A stretch of 64,000 bases of DNA from Paenibacillus sp. FSL R5-0345 (GCF_000758585.1 NZ_CP009281.1:1984001-2048000); one strand, 5' to 3'. Counted from the stretch's first letter, positions 8,445 to 17,620 are shown. Notes: generated from the sequence alone by a model not told the origin. A program made the numbers and translations.

Positions 8445-9938
8445 CTATTCCCGCCAACGATCGAGCTGTTTCTGGATCACCATACGTACTTTATTAATCC
8501 CTGCTTCATACAGCTCATGGTTGAATTTCGGGAGAATGGTATCGACATCGACACTGCCTGTCATGAGGCTTGGATAATACTTGCGCCAGACAATCTCAAT
8601 GTTATCAATTTGCTCGCTTATCTCTGACAGATCGGGCGTAAAGCCCAGTACTTTGGACTCCACAACCTTGGAGTTGTAGATGCGGAATTGTTCCCACTTG
8701 TTTAGTGGGTCAGGGTAGCTTCCACCTAATGTACTTAAGATAAACCAGTTTCCCTGAGTGTACTGTATGCCAGTGTAGCCACCGTTCGCCTTGGGAAGCG
8801 GATTTCCTTGACTGTCTTTTATCGAACTTAGGACAACCTGGCCATTCTGATCCAGTGTATAATGAACGCCTTCAATGCCATATTGAAATAAGTTACGCAG
8901 GTCAGGATCGGTATTCAATAGGTTTAGAAATTTGATGCTCTCCACAGGATGCTTCGTATTTGCCTTCACAACCATCATCCCTCCGCGTACAGCTTCTGTA
9001 GTTGCCACCTCGGGTGTTACTGGATTGGTTACAATTTTATACCCCAGATCGTTACTCCAGACGCTCTCAGAGAGTGGACCGCCACTACCAGATTCCCAAA
9101 ATACCTTTACACCATGTTTCAAGCTTCCTGGCTCTCGCAAAGCGGCGTCTTGATTAATGAACCCTAATTGATAGTAACGTCTTAACGTATCCAATATATG
9201 TTTGGCTTCACGGGTTTCGAAGATATTGACTACAGGAGCAGCAGGATCCAGAGATTGGATCATTAATGGGAGTCTGTTGTCCCCTATATATTCGTAGCCG
9301 TACATCGCAAAGAAATTGTGTGAGTCTCGATCAAGCTCCATGGGCAAATAATCGGGTTCATTTTTTTGTATCATGCGAAGCAGCGGTTCGAGCGATTCCA
9401 GTGTGTTATATTGGTTAACTTTAATATTATATTTTTCTACCAGAGAATCAGGATACATCCAATTCTCGCGTACAGCCAATTCTTTGTTGGTGGGGACGCC
9501 GTAGATGAACCCGTCATCCATCTTAGCGCCTTTCCAAAATATGGGATCAATAGCAAGGTACATTTCTTTGGCTAGATTCATGAAATAGTCATCTAACTTC
9601 AGCCATACCCCACGTTTGGCATATTTAGCATAATCCGGAGCAAACGCAATATCAAAAGGGCTGTCAGAGGAGATCATTGTATTCATGCGATCAGCATATT
9701 CCTGCCAACCAATTTTATTATAGGTTATCGTTATTCCAATTTTTTTCATCAATATCTCGTTAATTTTGTCATTAACTAGAGCAAGATCCTTATCAGGATC
9801 ACCGATGGTATAATAGATCAGATTTACAACGGGTTCTGCATTAAAGCTCGCAGCGTTCATATTCTGCTTGTTGCAGCCAGTTAACAGTGAAATGAACAGC
9901 AGAATAATACCACAGATGAAGCAGCTATATCTATTCAT
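8445..9938 (-). CDS. Sugar-binding lipoprotein encoded with a two-component system (possible co-sensor)
   Basis: Extracellular solute-binding lipoprotein of about 497 residues. The start is placed at minus-strand ATG 9938, seven bases after GGGGG; an in-frame ATG at 9965 would put 9 extra residues before the signal peptide. The signal peptide ends in LLTGC. It is paralogous to the binding protein at 12670-14175: both have a G-[IV]-x-[IV] strand, a PFD[IM] motif and a KYNI segment in the same order. It is the third gene of a kinase-regulator-binding protein unit and has no permeases of its own. A role presenting ligand to the kinase at 10743 is therefore plausible, but it could also be a second binding subunit for importer B. 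Confidence 0.82.
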   Translation of the reverse strand: MNRYSCFICGIILLFISLLTGCNKQNMNAASFNAEPVVNLIYYTIGDPDKDLALVNDKINEILMKKIGITITYNKIGWQEYADRMNTMISSDSPFDIAFAPDYAKYAKRGVWLKLDDYFMNLAKEMYLAIDPIFWKGAKMDDGFIYGVPTNKELAVRENWMYPDSLVEKYNIKVNQYNTLESLEPLLRMIQKNEPDYLPMELDRDSHNFFAMYGYEYIGDNRLPLMIQSLDPAAPVVNIFETREAKHILDTLRRYYQLGFINQDAALREPGSLKHGVKVFWESGSGGPLSESVWSNDLGYKIVTNPVTPEVATTEAVRGGMMVVKANTKHPVESIKFLNLLNTDPDLRNLFQYGIEGVHYTLDQNGQVVLSSIKDSQGNPLPKANGGYTGIQYTQGNWFILSTLGGSYPDPLNKWEQFRIYNSKVVESKVLGFTPDLSEISEQIDNIEIVWRKYYPSLMTGSVDVDTILPKFNHELYEAGINKVRMVIQKQLDRWRE

Positions 9939-9978
9939 GACACGGCCCCCTAAATCACTTTGCAATATACATCCAGCC

Positions 9979-10740
9979 TTAACTTTTCATCCGTAAACTT
10001 GAGGGAGAGGTACCAAAATGATTTTGAAATTGTGTATAAAAATAGTTCAGGTTGTTATAACCAACTGAAAGGGCAATCCAGTGTATTTTCTCATTAGTCG
10101 TTTGGATGAGCTCTTGTGCACGATGCATGCGATAGCTCATTAGATACTCTGAGAACTTCATACTTGTTTCTTTAATGAAGATTTGTCCAAGATAGGTACT
10201 GTTCATTTGAAAGCGGTCTGCGACGGATTTTAACGAAATATTATGAGCAAATTCTGTTTTAATCATAATTAATATACGATTGACCAGCTTGGATAAGGCA
10301 TCGTAACGAATCCCCAATACTGGATCAATACTCATAGAGTCCGCATTCACATCTCTAATCGTGCCATGTAAATCTTCGATAATTATTTTTTCAATAACTT
10401 CCTGCAGCTTGATTCGGTCCACAGGCTTTAACAGGTAATCCTTCACTCCGCAACGAATGGCTTGCTGGGCATATTGAAAGTCACTATAGCCGCTTATAAT
10501 AATATATTTGGTTGGAAGGTTCACTTCATTTAGCTTTTGGATCGCATCATACCCTAGATTTTTGCCGATACACACATCAATAATAGCAATGTCAGGAATT
10601 AGATCTACGGCTTTAAATACAGCATCTTCAGTGGAGTCACTTGTTTCGATTTGTTTGAATCCGTAGTGCTCCCAATCCAGAATACGTTTCATACCTTCCA
10701 AAATCTGAGGTTCATCATCCACAATCAAAAGTTTGTACAT
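9979..10740 (-). CDS. YesN-type response regulator (receiver plus AraC HTH)
   Basis: Cytoplasmic response regulator, 253 residues. The receiver domain (1-120) has the acidic pocket VDDE (residues 7-10), the phosphoacceptor Asp55 in AIIDVCIG, and the KP dipeptide in YLLKPVD. The C-terminal AraC domain (about 150-253) has its HTH at SLKSVADRFQMNSTYLGQIFIKE and the signature GTSPSSLR. It is shorter than typical YesN proteins because the linker between domains is small. It starts two bases after the kinase stop, so the pair is translationally coupled. The target is probably importer B, encoded upstream on the same strand. Confidence 0.9.
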   Translation of the reverse strand: MYKLLIVDDEPQILEGMKRILDWEHYGFKQIETSDSTEDAVFKAVDLIPDIAIIDVCIGKNLGYDAIQKLNEVNLPTKYIIISGYSDFQYAQQAIRCGVKDYLLKPVDRIKLQEVIEKIIIEDLHGTIRDVNADSMSIDPVLGIRYDALSKLVNRILIMIKTEFAHNISLKSVADRFQMNSTYLGQIFIKETSMKFSEYLMSYRMHRAQELIQTTNEKIHWIALSVGYNNLNYFYTQFQNHFGTSPSSLRMKS

Positions 10741-10742
10741 AT

Positions 10743-12482
10743 CTAATCACCTCTTTTAGAAATCTGTACAGAGATTTTGACACCAGCTTCATCATTGTTT
10801 TCAATGCTAATCGAGAAATCCTCTTGATAGAAAAATTGTAGTCGGGCATAGACATTATATAATCCAATGCTTTTGGTGGTTTGGTCATTATTACTCGAAA
10901 GGGTTCGCCTGATAGCAGTTAGCCGTTCTTCATCAATTCGTACTCCGTTGTCAATGAAATCCAGCCTATAGTAGTTCTCATCTTCCCAGCCTGACACGAT
11001 AAATAAATTAAATTCTTTATTGATATTAAACCCATGGACAAAGAAATTTTCTGCCAAGGGCTGCATCCAGAACTTCACAGTAGGGAGAGCTAGAATAGAA
11101 TCTTCAACATCCATTTGATAAAAAAAGTGCTCAGGATATTTAAACTCCATTATTTGCAGGTACTTCCGCAACAGTTCCAGTTCGCTACCAATTGAAATGA
11201 TATTTTCTTTCTTAACAATTTCTCTATATAACGCTCCCAGCGTTGCAATCGCGTCTGCGGTAGGCTCATTCTGATGAACCAATGCAGTAGATCGAATGAC
11301 TTCTAAGGTGTTATAAAGAAAATGAGGATTGATTTGATGTTGAAGCGCTTTCATTTCTGCTTCCTGCTGTTTTAGCTTAAGCAAGTATTCGTTCCGAATA
11401 TATTTGTCTAATTGGTGTATCATATCGTCGACTTCGCGAGCAATCATACCATATTCATTCATACGATAACGTGCAGGCTTATTTGGGGTGAAGTCGGCAG
11501 TTTTCGCACGTTTGATTGATTGTATAATACGGTGAAGAAATCGTGAGTCATCACGAAGATTGTAGACTACGAGCAGCAGTACACAGATCATAGCGGTAAA
11601 GACGATCATAAAAATATTGAGCAAAACCGTGCTATGCTGACGTATAAGTGCAGCCAAGTCTATTGTACTAACCAATTGATAATTATATTTGGTGGATGAA
11701 AAGGTAACAAAGAAAATGGGAATATATCCTTTATTTACGATAAAGCCGTGATTTTTATTATTCGCAACCGCTTGTTGGGTGATTTCATTAGTCATGGATT
11801 CATTGTTACCAATAATGAATATCTCCCCGGTAGAGTTAATTACAGCCGCATTACCGAGTTGATAATTATTTACGATACTGAATATTCGCTTGCTGCTGAT
11901 CTGAAAGCGAATTTCCCCTGCTTCCGTAGCACTTTGATTTAGTTTTTTGTGAGAGACGAAGCCCTTCTGTATACTTTCATCGAAAATTTCGTTTGTATTT
12001 GGAACGCCAAACTGGAAGCTAGGAATTCCAAAACTATTAAAATAAATAACATTTCCGTAATCCTTAGTATGAACGCTGATTTGAGTTATATCTCCCTGTG
12101 CCCAGCTGTAAAGATAAGTTTTAGTATCCTCAGGAAAAGAGAGTAGTGCTTGTGATGAATAAGGGCTATTCTCCAATCTTTTAGTCAGATACCCTTCAAC
12201 GGAAGGGCTCATAAAATAACGGACGTCATTCATCAGATCATGATTGGAATACAATCTTTGCATGTAAGCTTCAATCCGATCGGCATCATTCTGAAAGTTG
12301 TTCTCAATACGGGAAAAGGCATTCGCAGCTTCAATCCGCGCGTTACCGATCCATTGATTAACAAGTATAGCGCTGGTCATAGTACCCAGTGTTACCCCGA
12401 TGGTTACAATAAAAATCAGGTAAGCCCAGAATTTATTGCGATATATCTTAATATGAAAAAAAGAACTCCTCCAAAACCTCAT
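10743..12482 (-). CDS. YesM-type membrane sensor histidine kinase
   Basis: Sensor kinase of 579 residues. An N-terminal membrane helix (about 18-40), a large extracellular domain (about 40-290) and a second helix (about 290-312) precede a HAMP-like linker. The His_kinase motif HQINPHFLYNTLEVIRS carries the phosphorylated His. The ATPase N box is MQPLAENFFVHG. The G1 box reads DNGVRI, whereas DNGxG is usual, so the second Gly is replaced by Arg; the later glycine-rich segment (SIGLYNVYARL) is intact. An AGGGGG site precedes the ATG. First gene of a three-gene unit with the regulator and the binding protein at 8445. Likely senses an imported oligosaccharide. Confidence 0.9.
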   Translation of the reverse strand: MRFWRSSFFHIKIYRNKFWAYLIFIVTIGVTLGTMTSAILVNQWIGNARIEAANAFSRIENNFQNDADRIEAYMQRLYSNHDLMNDVRYFMSPSVEGYLTKRLENSPYSSQALLSFPEDTKTYLYSWAQGDITQISVHTKDYGNVIYFNSFGIPSFQFGVPNTNEIFDESIQKGFVSHKKLNQSATEAGEIRFQISSKRIFSIVNNYQLGNAAVINSTGEIFIIGNNESMTNEITQQAVANNKNHGFIVNKGYIPIFFVTFSSTKYNYQLVSTIDLAALIRQHSTVLLNIFMIVFTAMICVLLLVVYNLRDDSRFLHRIIQSIKRAKTADFTPNKPARYRMNEYGMIAREVDDMIHQLDKYIRNEYLLKLKQQEAEMKALQHQINPHFLYNTLEVIRSTALVHQNEPTADAIATLGALYREIVKKENIISIGSELELLRKYLQIMEFKYPEHFFYQMDVEDSILALPTVKFWMQPLAENFFVHGFNINKEFNLFIVSGWEDENYYRLDFIDNGVRIDEERLTAIRRTLSSNNDQTTKSIGLYNVYARLQFFYQEDFSISIENNDEAGVKISVQISKRGD

Positions 12483-12624
12483 TTGTAATGCCCCCTAAGG
12501 TCAGACACATAATATAGAGGAATAAGTCTCTCGTTGCTGTGGTTGAGAGAGCATATAATTCATTGTAAATATATATGAAGCGTACCTTTAGTTCAAATAA
12601 ATTTTTTAGAGGAGTAAAGGAAAA

Positions 12625-12656
12625 CACATGGTATATCAGCGCTGATATACCATGTG
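12625..12656. terminator. Perfect 32-base palindrome: intra-cluster terminator or attenuator
   Basis: The 16-base half-site CACATGGTATATCAGC is followed directly by its exact reverse complement. Reading on the minus strand it lies 14 bases after the stop of the binding protein at 12670 and is followed by TTTTCC. This suggests it ends or attenuates importer B transcription before the kinase operon. The long perfect symmetry could also serve as a protein-binding site. Confidence 0.6.
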
Positions 12657-12669
12657 CGTTCGATAAGGG

Positions 12670-14175
12670 TTACTTAAAGTAATTGTTGATTTGTTCTTGA
12701 GCCACTTGCATAATTTTGTCCATTCCGGCATTTTTCAGCTCAGACAGCAATTTAGGGATTACCTTCTCAGGATCAGAAGCGCCTGTGAGCAATTCATATC
12801 TATATTTATCATATACAGCTTGGCAGTTCGCAACCTCAGTCTGCAGCTCGCCAATATCCAGTGCGAATCCCAATATGCTGGAAGATGCTGCTTGCTCGTT
12901 CAATTTTTTTACTTGTTCCCACTGGTCTAGAGGAGCCCCTTTCGTAACCGCAAGATTGAAGAAGGTGCCTTGGGAGTATGCTGCTAAAGGCCAGGTATCG
13001 CTGATACGCTCGATTGATTTCTCTCCGTCAATGCTCTTATAATCGACGCCTAATTCACCAAACGCAAGCATATTTCGTAATTTTGGATCTGTATTCACTA
13101 ATTGCAAATATTTCATAGCTTCCACTTTGTATTTGGAATTTGCCGAGATTACATTCATCGAGCCTTGAATTGTACTAGTTGTATACAAAGGACCAAAAAT
13201 TTGCGTCATGACGTATTTGTCAATCCCTGCGGTGATTTGCCAGCCAGCTTCTGCACCAGGGAAGGCTTGTGCGGAGAAGAACGCTCTGTATTTGTCGCCT
13301 TCAGTTTTAGTTGGTGCATCCGGGTTAACAATACCATCTTTATACCACTGATGCAGCAGCTTTAAGTTAGTCATCACTTCCGGTTGTTCAAACACGGACA
13401 CGACTTTCCGGGAAGCATCCTCCACGTTAACTCCAATAGGATTGAAACCTAAAGTCATATCATCATAATTATTTAAAATGCCTGGGAAGCCTTCGCCTTG
13501 GATCAACTGCAACGGGTAGAAGCTCTTGCCTTCACCAGCTTTCATATCATGGAACGGTTTGTCTAAATCTTGCATCGTTTTAATGTTTTGGTAATCGATA
13601 TTATATTTTTGTACAAGCTTGTCATCGAACACCCAATATTGAGTTAATGAAGAATCCTTATACGTCGGTACAGCGAAATATTTTCCACCAATTTTCACAC
13701 CATCCCATACTTTGGTAGGGATAGACTTGTAAAGTTCAGGAGCTTCACTTTGTACAAGATCTGTAATGTCAGCGAACGCTCCCATAGCGACCTGTTTACT
13801 GTACTTTGTATTGTTGGTAAACATCATATCAAAGGGTTCACCCGTATTCACAATGGTGTTGATTTTTGTATCCCATTCGCCCCAGCTAGCCACCTTAATA
13901 TCCACTTTGACACCGATTTTCTCAGCGGTGTATTCGTTCATCTGCTCAACTGCTTTACTAAAGTTCTCAGGAACCTGTCCGCCGATCAGCCACCATACCA
14001 ATGTAGGAATTTCTTTGGTGGTTGGTGCATCAGTAGCCGTCGTACCACTCTCGCTTTCATTGGTTGCTGTGGATGCTGGCTTCGAATTCGAGTTCGAGTT
14101 GCCACATGCAGCAAGCAGGGACAGCATTAATGCGAGAATACATAATGTTGAGGCGAACTTGAGGGTGTTCTTCAC
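12670..14175 (-). CDS. Extracellular sugar-binding lipoprotein of importer B
   Basis: Substrate-binding lipoprotein of 501 residues. It has a signal peptide with lipobox LLAAC and a Ser/Asn/Thr-rich linker. Translation starts at GTG, five bases after AGGAGGAG. It is a paralogue of the binding protein at 8445 and lacks the Asp/Asn calcium-like loop found in the 569, 2412 and 18565 proteins, so it belongs to a different branch. The two permeases lie immediately upstream on the same strand. The ligand is unknown. Confidence 0.87.
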   Translation of the reverse strand: MKNTLKFASTLCILALMLSLLAACGNSNSNSKPASTATNESESGTTATDAPTTKEIPTLVWWLIGGQVPENFSKAVEQMNEYTAEKIGVKVDIKVASWGEWDTKINTIVNTGEPFDMMFTNNTKYSKQVAMGAFADITDLVQSEAPELYKSIPTKVWDGVKIGGKYFAVPTYKDSSLTQYWVFDDKLVQKYNIDYQNIKTMQDLDKPFHDMKAGEGKSFYPLQLIQGEGFPGILNNYDDMTLGFNPIGVNVEDASRKVVSVFEQPEVMTNLKLLHQWYKDGIVNPDAPTKTEGDKYRAFFSAQAFPGAEAGWQITAGIDKYVMTQIFGPLYTTSTIQGSMNVISANSKYKVEAMKYLQLVNTDPKLRNMLAFGELGVDYKSIDGEKSIERISDTWPLAAYSQGTFFNLAVTKGAPLDQWEQVKKLNEQAASSSILGFALDIGELQTEVANCQAVYDKYRYELLTGASDPEKVIPKLLSELKNAGMDKIMQVAQEQINNYFK

Positions 14176-14240
14176 TTTAACTCCTCCTAGTGTTGAATGA
14201 TGAAATGTACCGTAGTAAAAGTACGGTTATCTATCATAAA

Positions 14241-14256
14241 CCAAGCTGGGCTTGGC
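14241..14256. terminator. Short hairpin between permease and binding-protein genes of importer B
   Basis: CCAAGC and GCTTGG are separated by TGG, with TTTATG following on the minus strand. It is small, and probably adjusts relative expression or stabilises RNA ends. Confidence 0.35.
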
Positions 14257-14267
14257 TTATTTCGGAA

Positions 14268-15197
14268 CTAGCCTTTGACTGCGCCAATGGTAAGGCCGGT
14301 AATAAAGTATCTCTGGAAGAAGGGATATGCGCAGGCAACAGGCAACACGATGAGAATAGCAACTGCCATGCGGGCAGATTCCTTGGGCATTGTTGCGACA
14401 AGCTCAGCGAAGCTGATCCCCATACTTATGGAGTTTCTGGCGAGCGCATCAGCATTGGACATCAAGCTGTTAAGCAGCGCTTGGAGCGAATACAGATTCT
14501 GATTATCGATATACAGCATCGATTGAAACCAGTCGTTCCAGTAACCGAAGCAAAGGAACAGTCCAATCGTAGCTAGTACAGGCAATGAGATGGGGAGGAT
14601 GATTGAGAAGAAGGTGCGAAACTGACTAGCCCCGTCAATTTCAGCAGATTCGGTTAAGCCATCAGGGATTGTGCTCCTAAAAAAGGTTTTACAAATAATA
14701 ACGTTAAACGATGATACTGCGAGCGGCAGAATGAGTGCCCAAACACTGTTTTTGAGTCCCAAGAAATTTGTGTTGATAAAGTAACTGGATACAAGACCAC
14801 CGTTAAATACCATCGGGATAAATACAACCCAGGTGAGGAAGTTCTTTAGCTTGTAACCAGGACGTGAAATGACGTATCCCATCGTTGTGGTGAGCAGCAC
14901 GCCAAGTACAGTACCTACGACTGTTACAAGCAGGGATACACCTAGCGCACGCAGAATCATCGTTCCCTGTTTGGCGATATAAGCGTATGCGTCTGCGGAA
15001 AGTGCGGTTGGAAGAATGCTGTATCCCGTTTCACGAATATAGGACTCATCGGTAAGCGAGATGGATAACACGACGATCACAGGCACAACGCAGGCAATTG
15101 CCATCAGAATAAAAATTAGGGTGAACAAAGCATTGATGCCGTTACTTGTGCGGTTGAATTTCTCCAAGCCAGATTGATAGGTGGGTGTCTTTGCCAT
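14268..15197 (-). CDS. CUT1 sugar ABC importer permease, YtcP type (importer B)
   Basis: Six-helix permease of about 309 residues. The coupling loop is visible as TESAEIDGASQFRTFFSIILPISLP, and the C-terminus ends GLTIGAVKG as in other YtcP-type proteins. It starts 12 bases after the LplB-type permease stop, in the middle of the importer B operon. No ATPase gene is present, so a shared MsmX-like ATPase is expected. Confidence 0.9.
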   Translation of the reverse strand: MAKTPTYQSGLEKFNRTSNGINALFTLIFILMAIACVVPVIVVLSISLTDESYIRETGYSILPTALSADAYAYIAKQGTMILRALGVSLLVTVVGTVLGVLLTTTMGYVISRPGYKLKNFLTWVVFIPMVFNGGLVSSYFINTNFLGLKNSVWALILPLAVSSFNVIICKTFFRSTIPDGLTESAEIDGASQFRTFFSIILPISLPVLATIGLFLCFGYWNDWFQSMLYIDNQNLYSLQALLNSLMSNADALARNSISMGISFAELVATMPKESARMAVAILIVLPVACAYPFFQRYFITGLTIGAVKG

Positions 15198-15208
15198 TGT
15201 CTCTCCTC

Positions 15209-16159
15209 CTAGATCATTGCACTGTCAGAATCGATTTTTTTAACGATCCAGTTAGCACTCAGGATTGTAATACAGCCCAGCATCGATTGGACGAAAGCGG
15301 CAGCGGATGCCATTCCTACAGTGGCGGTTTTTAGCTGTTTATAAACTAGGACATCAACTGTTGTGGCCACATTGTAGAGGGAGTTGGAGTCGCGTGTGAC
15401 CTGATAGAACAGTCCGAAATCCGTGTAGAAAATACGACCTACTGACAGGATGAACATCATGACAATGACCAGCTTTAGCATGGGTAAGGTAATGAAGCGT
15501 GTCTGCTGCCAGATGGAAGCTCCATCAATAACTGCCGCCTCATAATAGGTGCTGTCGATTCCTGTAATGGTTGCCAGATAAATAATCATGCCATAACCTA
15601 TGCTCTTCCAGATGTTTAAAAAGATAAGAATGTAGGGCCAATATTGCGGTTCCATATACCAATTCACAGCATCATGCCCAAGGCTGGCAAGAAATTGATT
15701 GAGGATGCCTTTATCAAAGCTGAAGAAGGCCCAACCTACAGCAGAGACGACTACCCATGACAGAAAGTAGGGCAGAAACATCATGGTCTGATAAACCTTG
15801 CTTGCTTTGCGGCTATGCAGCAGGCTGATCATAATGGCGAACATTACTGGTAACACGATGCCAAGAATAATGAAGATGATGTTATACCCTATCGTGTTGC
15901 GAAGAATGATCCAGGCATCATTGGATTTGAATAAGAATTCAAAGTTTTTGAAGCCGACCCAAGAACTATTTAGTACGTTGCTAATAAAGTTGCCGCTTAT
16001 TTTGAAATTTTTAAAAGCGATAACCATACCGAACATCGGTAAGAAAGAAAATAAGATATACCAGATCAATGTCGGCAAGGCGAGCAGGGTTAACTCGGAA
16101 TCTTGCTTTCGCCAGTGTATGCGCTTTCTAGATTTGCTCCGCTCAAGTTTAGTGCTCAT
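15209..16159 (-). CDS. CUT1 sugar ABC importer permease, LplB type (importer B)
   Basis: First gene of the importer B operon, about 316 residues with six predicted helices. The signature P-M-F-G-M-V-I-A-F follows the first helix, and the coupling loop is YEAAVIDGASIWQQTRFITLPML. The start is ATG 16159, eight bases after AAGGAG; an ATG at 16189 in frame lacks a ribosome site. A cre-like site lies 39 bases upstream. Confidence 0.9.
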   Translation of the reverse strand: MSTKLERSKSRKRIHWRKQDSELTLLALPTLIWYILFSFLPMFGMVIAFKNFKISGNFISNVLNSSWVGFKNFEFLFKSNDAWIILRNTIGYNIIFIILGIVLPVMFAIMISLLHSRKASKVYQTMMFLPYFLSWVVVSAVGWAFFSFDKGILNQFLASLGHDAVNWYMEPQYWPYILIFLNIWKSIGYGMIIYLATITGIDSTYYEAAVIDGASIWQQTRFITLPMLKLVIVMMFILSVGRIFYTDFGLFYQVTRDSNSLYNVATTVDVLVYKQLKTATVGMASAAAFVQSMLGCITILSANWIVKKIDSDSAMI

Positions 16160-16197
16160 ATCATCCGCTCCTTCATGTGTTTCATACATGCTGCCTT

Positions 16198-16211
16198 TGT
16201 AAACGCTTTCC
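16198..16211 (+). promoter_or_regulatory. cre-like CcpA site upstream of importer B
   Basis: TGTAAACGCTTTCC matches TGWAANCGNTNWCA at 13 of 14 positions (the last base differs). Its position just upstream of the permease start suggests catabolite repression of importer B. Confidence 0.5.
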
Positions 16212-16248
16212 CTAAATTAATTTTATAGAAGTACGATGAGAGGCTTCC

Positions 16249-16313
16249 AGTTAAGAAACATGATACTTCAGTCAACAAACGTTAGATTCAGGATGAATTT
16301 CCTTTAAAAACGC
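16249..16313 (+). repeat. Dispersed repeat, copy A (46 identical bases, then diverging)
   Basis: The first 46 bases, beginning AGTTAAGAAACATGATACTT, are identical to 30145-30190, and similarity fades over the next 20 bases. It lies between importers B and C. No coding potential or target-site duplication was noticed. It could be the end of an old insertion element or a shared regulatory or RNA sequence. Confidence 0.8.
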
Positions 16314-16528
16314 AAAAAAAACATGTGCTATGGAGATTTATACACATTGCCTCTTTGAGCAGCTTTGGCATTGTAATGCAACGGAATTATGGGCGAAAAG
16401 CGCAAGAATGACACACTTCTAGAACATCAACATAGCGGTGAAACGTATATCATCCCGCAGTACAACACGAAATTCTTGATAAGCGAGAATGACATATTTA
16501 CGATTTGCTCGATTCTATATAGTGTAAA

Positions 16529-16542
16529 TGTAAGCGCTAGCA
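16529..16542 (+). promoter_or_regulatory. cre-like CcpA site upstream of importer C
   Basis: TGTAAGCGCTAGCA matches TGWAANCGNTNWCA at 13 of 14 positions, with G instead of A/T at position 12. It is about 90 bases before the first permease start, so it could overlap the promoter and mediate glucose repression. Confidence 0.5.
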
Positions 16543-16632
16543 TTAATGCGATTGATAACAATTCGATAGATAATGATGCTCACTCGATGATCTGAATGTT
16601 CTCATCATTACCTATAAGGAGGGGATGTCGCG

Positions 16633-17604
16633 ATGCATGAAACAGGAAGCGTACATATGCGAACTGTGAATTCAGCACCGAAAGAAAAGCGTAAGGGCAG
16701 AAACGAGACATGGAAGAAGATTTGTCAGAATTGGGAGCTTTACATTTTTATCGCACCCGCATTCTTTTACTTCCTCATTTTCAGCTATGGACCGATGTAT
16801 GGGATTCAGATTGCTTTTAAGAACTACATTCCGTCAAAGGTCTATTTTGGCAGTGAATGGGTAGGCTTTGATCATTTCATTCGATTTTTTAACTCGTACT
16901 ATTTCTGGGATTTGCTGTGGAACACGCTCAGTATTAGCTTGTATGAATTAGCCATTGGATTCCCAATCCCAATTATTCTGGCGCTTGCGTTTAACGAAGT
17001 GAAGGATGGCTTCTTCAAGCGACTTGTTCAGACCGTTACGTATGCACCTCATTTCATTTCTGTCGTTGTTATGGCGGGGATGATTATTACCTTCTTGTCT
17101 CCATCGAACGGTATGATTATTCATGCCATTGAAGGTTTAGGCTTTAGTGCACCGCAGTTTCTGACAAGTCCTGGTTGGTTTAAGACGATGTATGTATTCT
17201 CAGGCGTGTGGCAGAGTGCGGGTTGGGGGACGATTATTTATTTGGCGGCTCTCTCGGGTGTAGACCCAGGCTTGCATGAAGCGGCAATCATTGACGGGGC
17301 CACTCGCTTTCAACGTGTTCGCCACATCAATATACCAGCGCTTATACCGACCATGACCATTCTATTAATTCTGAATATGGGAGGCTTGTTAAGTGTAGGT
17401 TTTGAGAAAATATTACTTCTGCAAAATTCGTTAAATATGTCAAGCTCTGATGTGATTTCAACCTTTGTCTATCGATCTGGTCTTGTCGATGCGCAATATA
17501 GCTTCTCAACAGCTGTTGGTTTATTTAACTCCATTGTCAATTGCATCCTGCTCATTACGGTGAATCAGATTGTCCGCCGTACGAGCGAGAACAGTCTATG
17601 GTAG
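16633..17604 (+). CDS. CUT1 sugar ABC importer permease, LplB type (importer C, candidate N-glycan importer)
   Basis: Permease of 323 residues with six predicted helices after a basic N-terminal tail. The signature P-M-Y-G-I-Q-I-A-F follows helix 1; the coupling loop is HEAAIIDGATRFQRVRHINIPAL. AAGGAGGGG precedes ATG 16633 at good spacing. It closely resembles the permease at 4147 in motif wording, so importers A and C are related. Gene order places it upstream of the glycan-degrading operon, with the AraC regulator between, which suggests it imports the substrate of those enzymes (inferred). Confidence 0.9.
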   Translation: MHETGSVHMRTVNSAPKEKRKGRNETWKKICQNWELYIFIAPAFFYFLIFSYGPMYGIQIAFKNYIPSKVYFGSEWVGFDHFIRFFNSYYFWDLLWNTLSISLYELAIGFPIPIILALAFNEVKDGFFKRLVQTVTYAPHFISVVVMAGMIITFLSPSNGMIIHAIEGLGFSAPQFLTSPGWFKTMYVFSGVWQSAGWGTIIYLAALSGVDPGLHEAAIIDGATRFQRVRHINIPALIPTMTILLILNMGGLLSVGFEKILLLQNSLNMSSSDVISTFVYRSGLVDAQYSFSTAVGLFNSIVNCILLITVNQIVRRTSENSLW

Positions 17605-17620
17605 AAGGAGGTTGGAATTT

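Larger units (their letters stand above)
16160..16632. other. 473-base divergent intergenic region between importers B and C
   Basis: Control region for two oppositely oriented importer operons. It holds a cre-like site beside each operon (16198-16211 and 16529-16542) and one copy of a 46-base repeat (16249-16294). A 68-codon frame at 16389-16595 has no ribosome site and no recognisable product and is not called. No tRNA or riboswitch was recognised. Confidence 0.6.

Noticed and set aside
13766..14200. A 144-codon plus-strand frame opposite the importer B binding protein
   Set aside because: Antisense to a clear lipoprotein gene; no start signal and no recognisable motif.
16389..16595. A 68-codon plus-strand frame between importers B and C
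   Set aside because: No ribosome site, no recognisable sequence family, and it covers a cre-like site in a control region.
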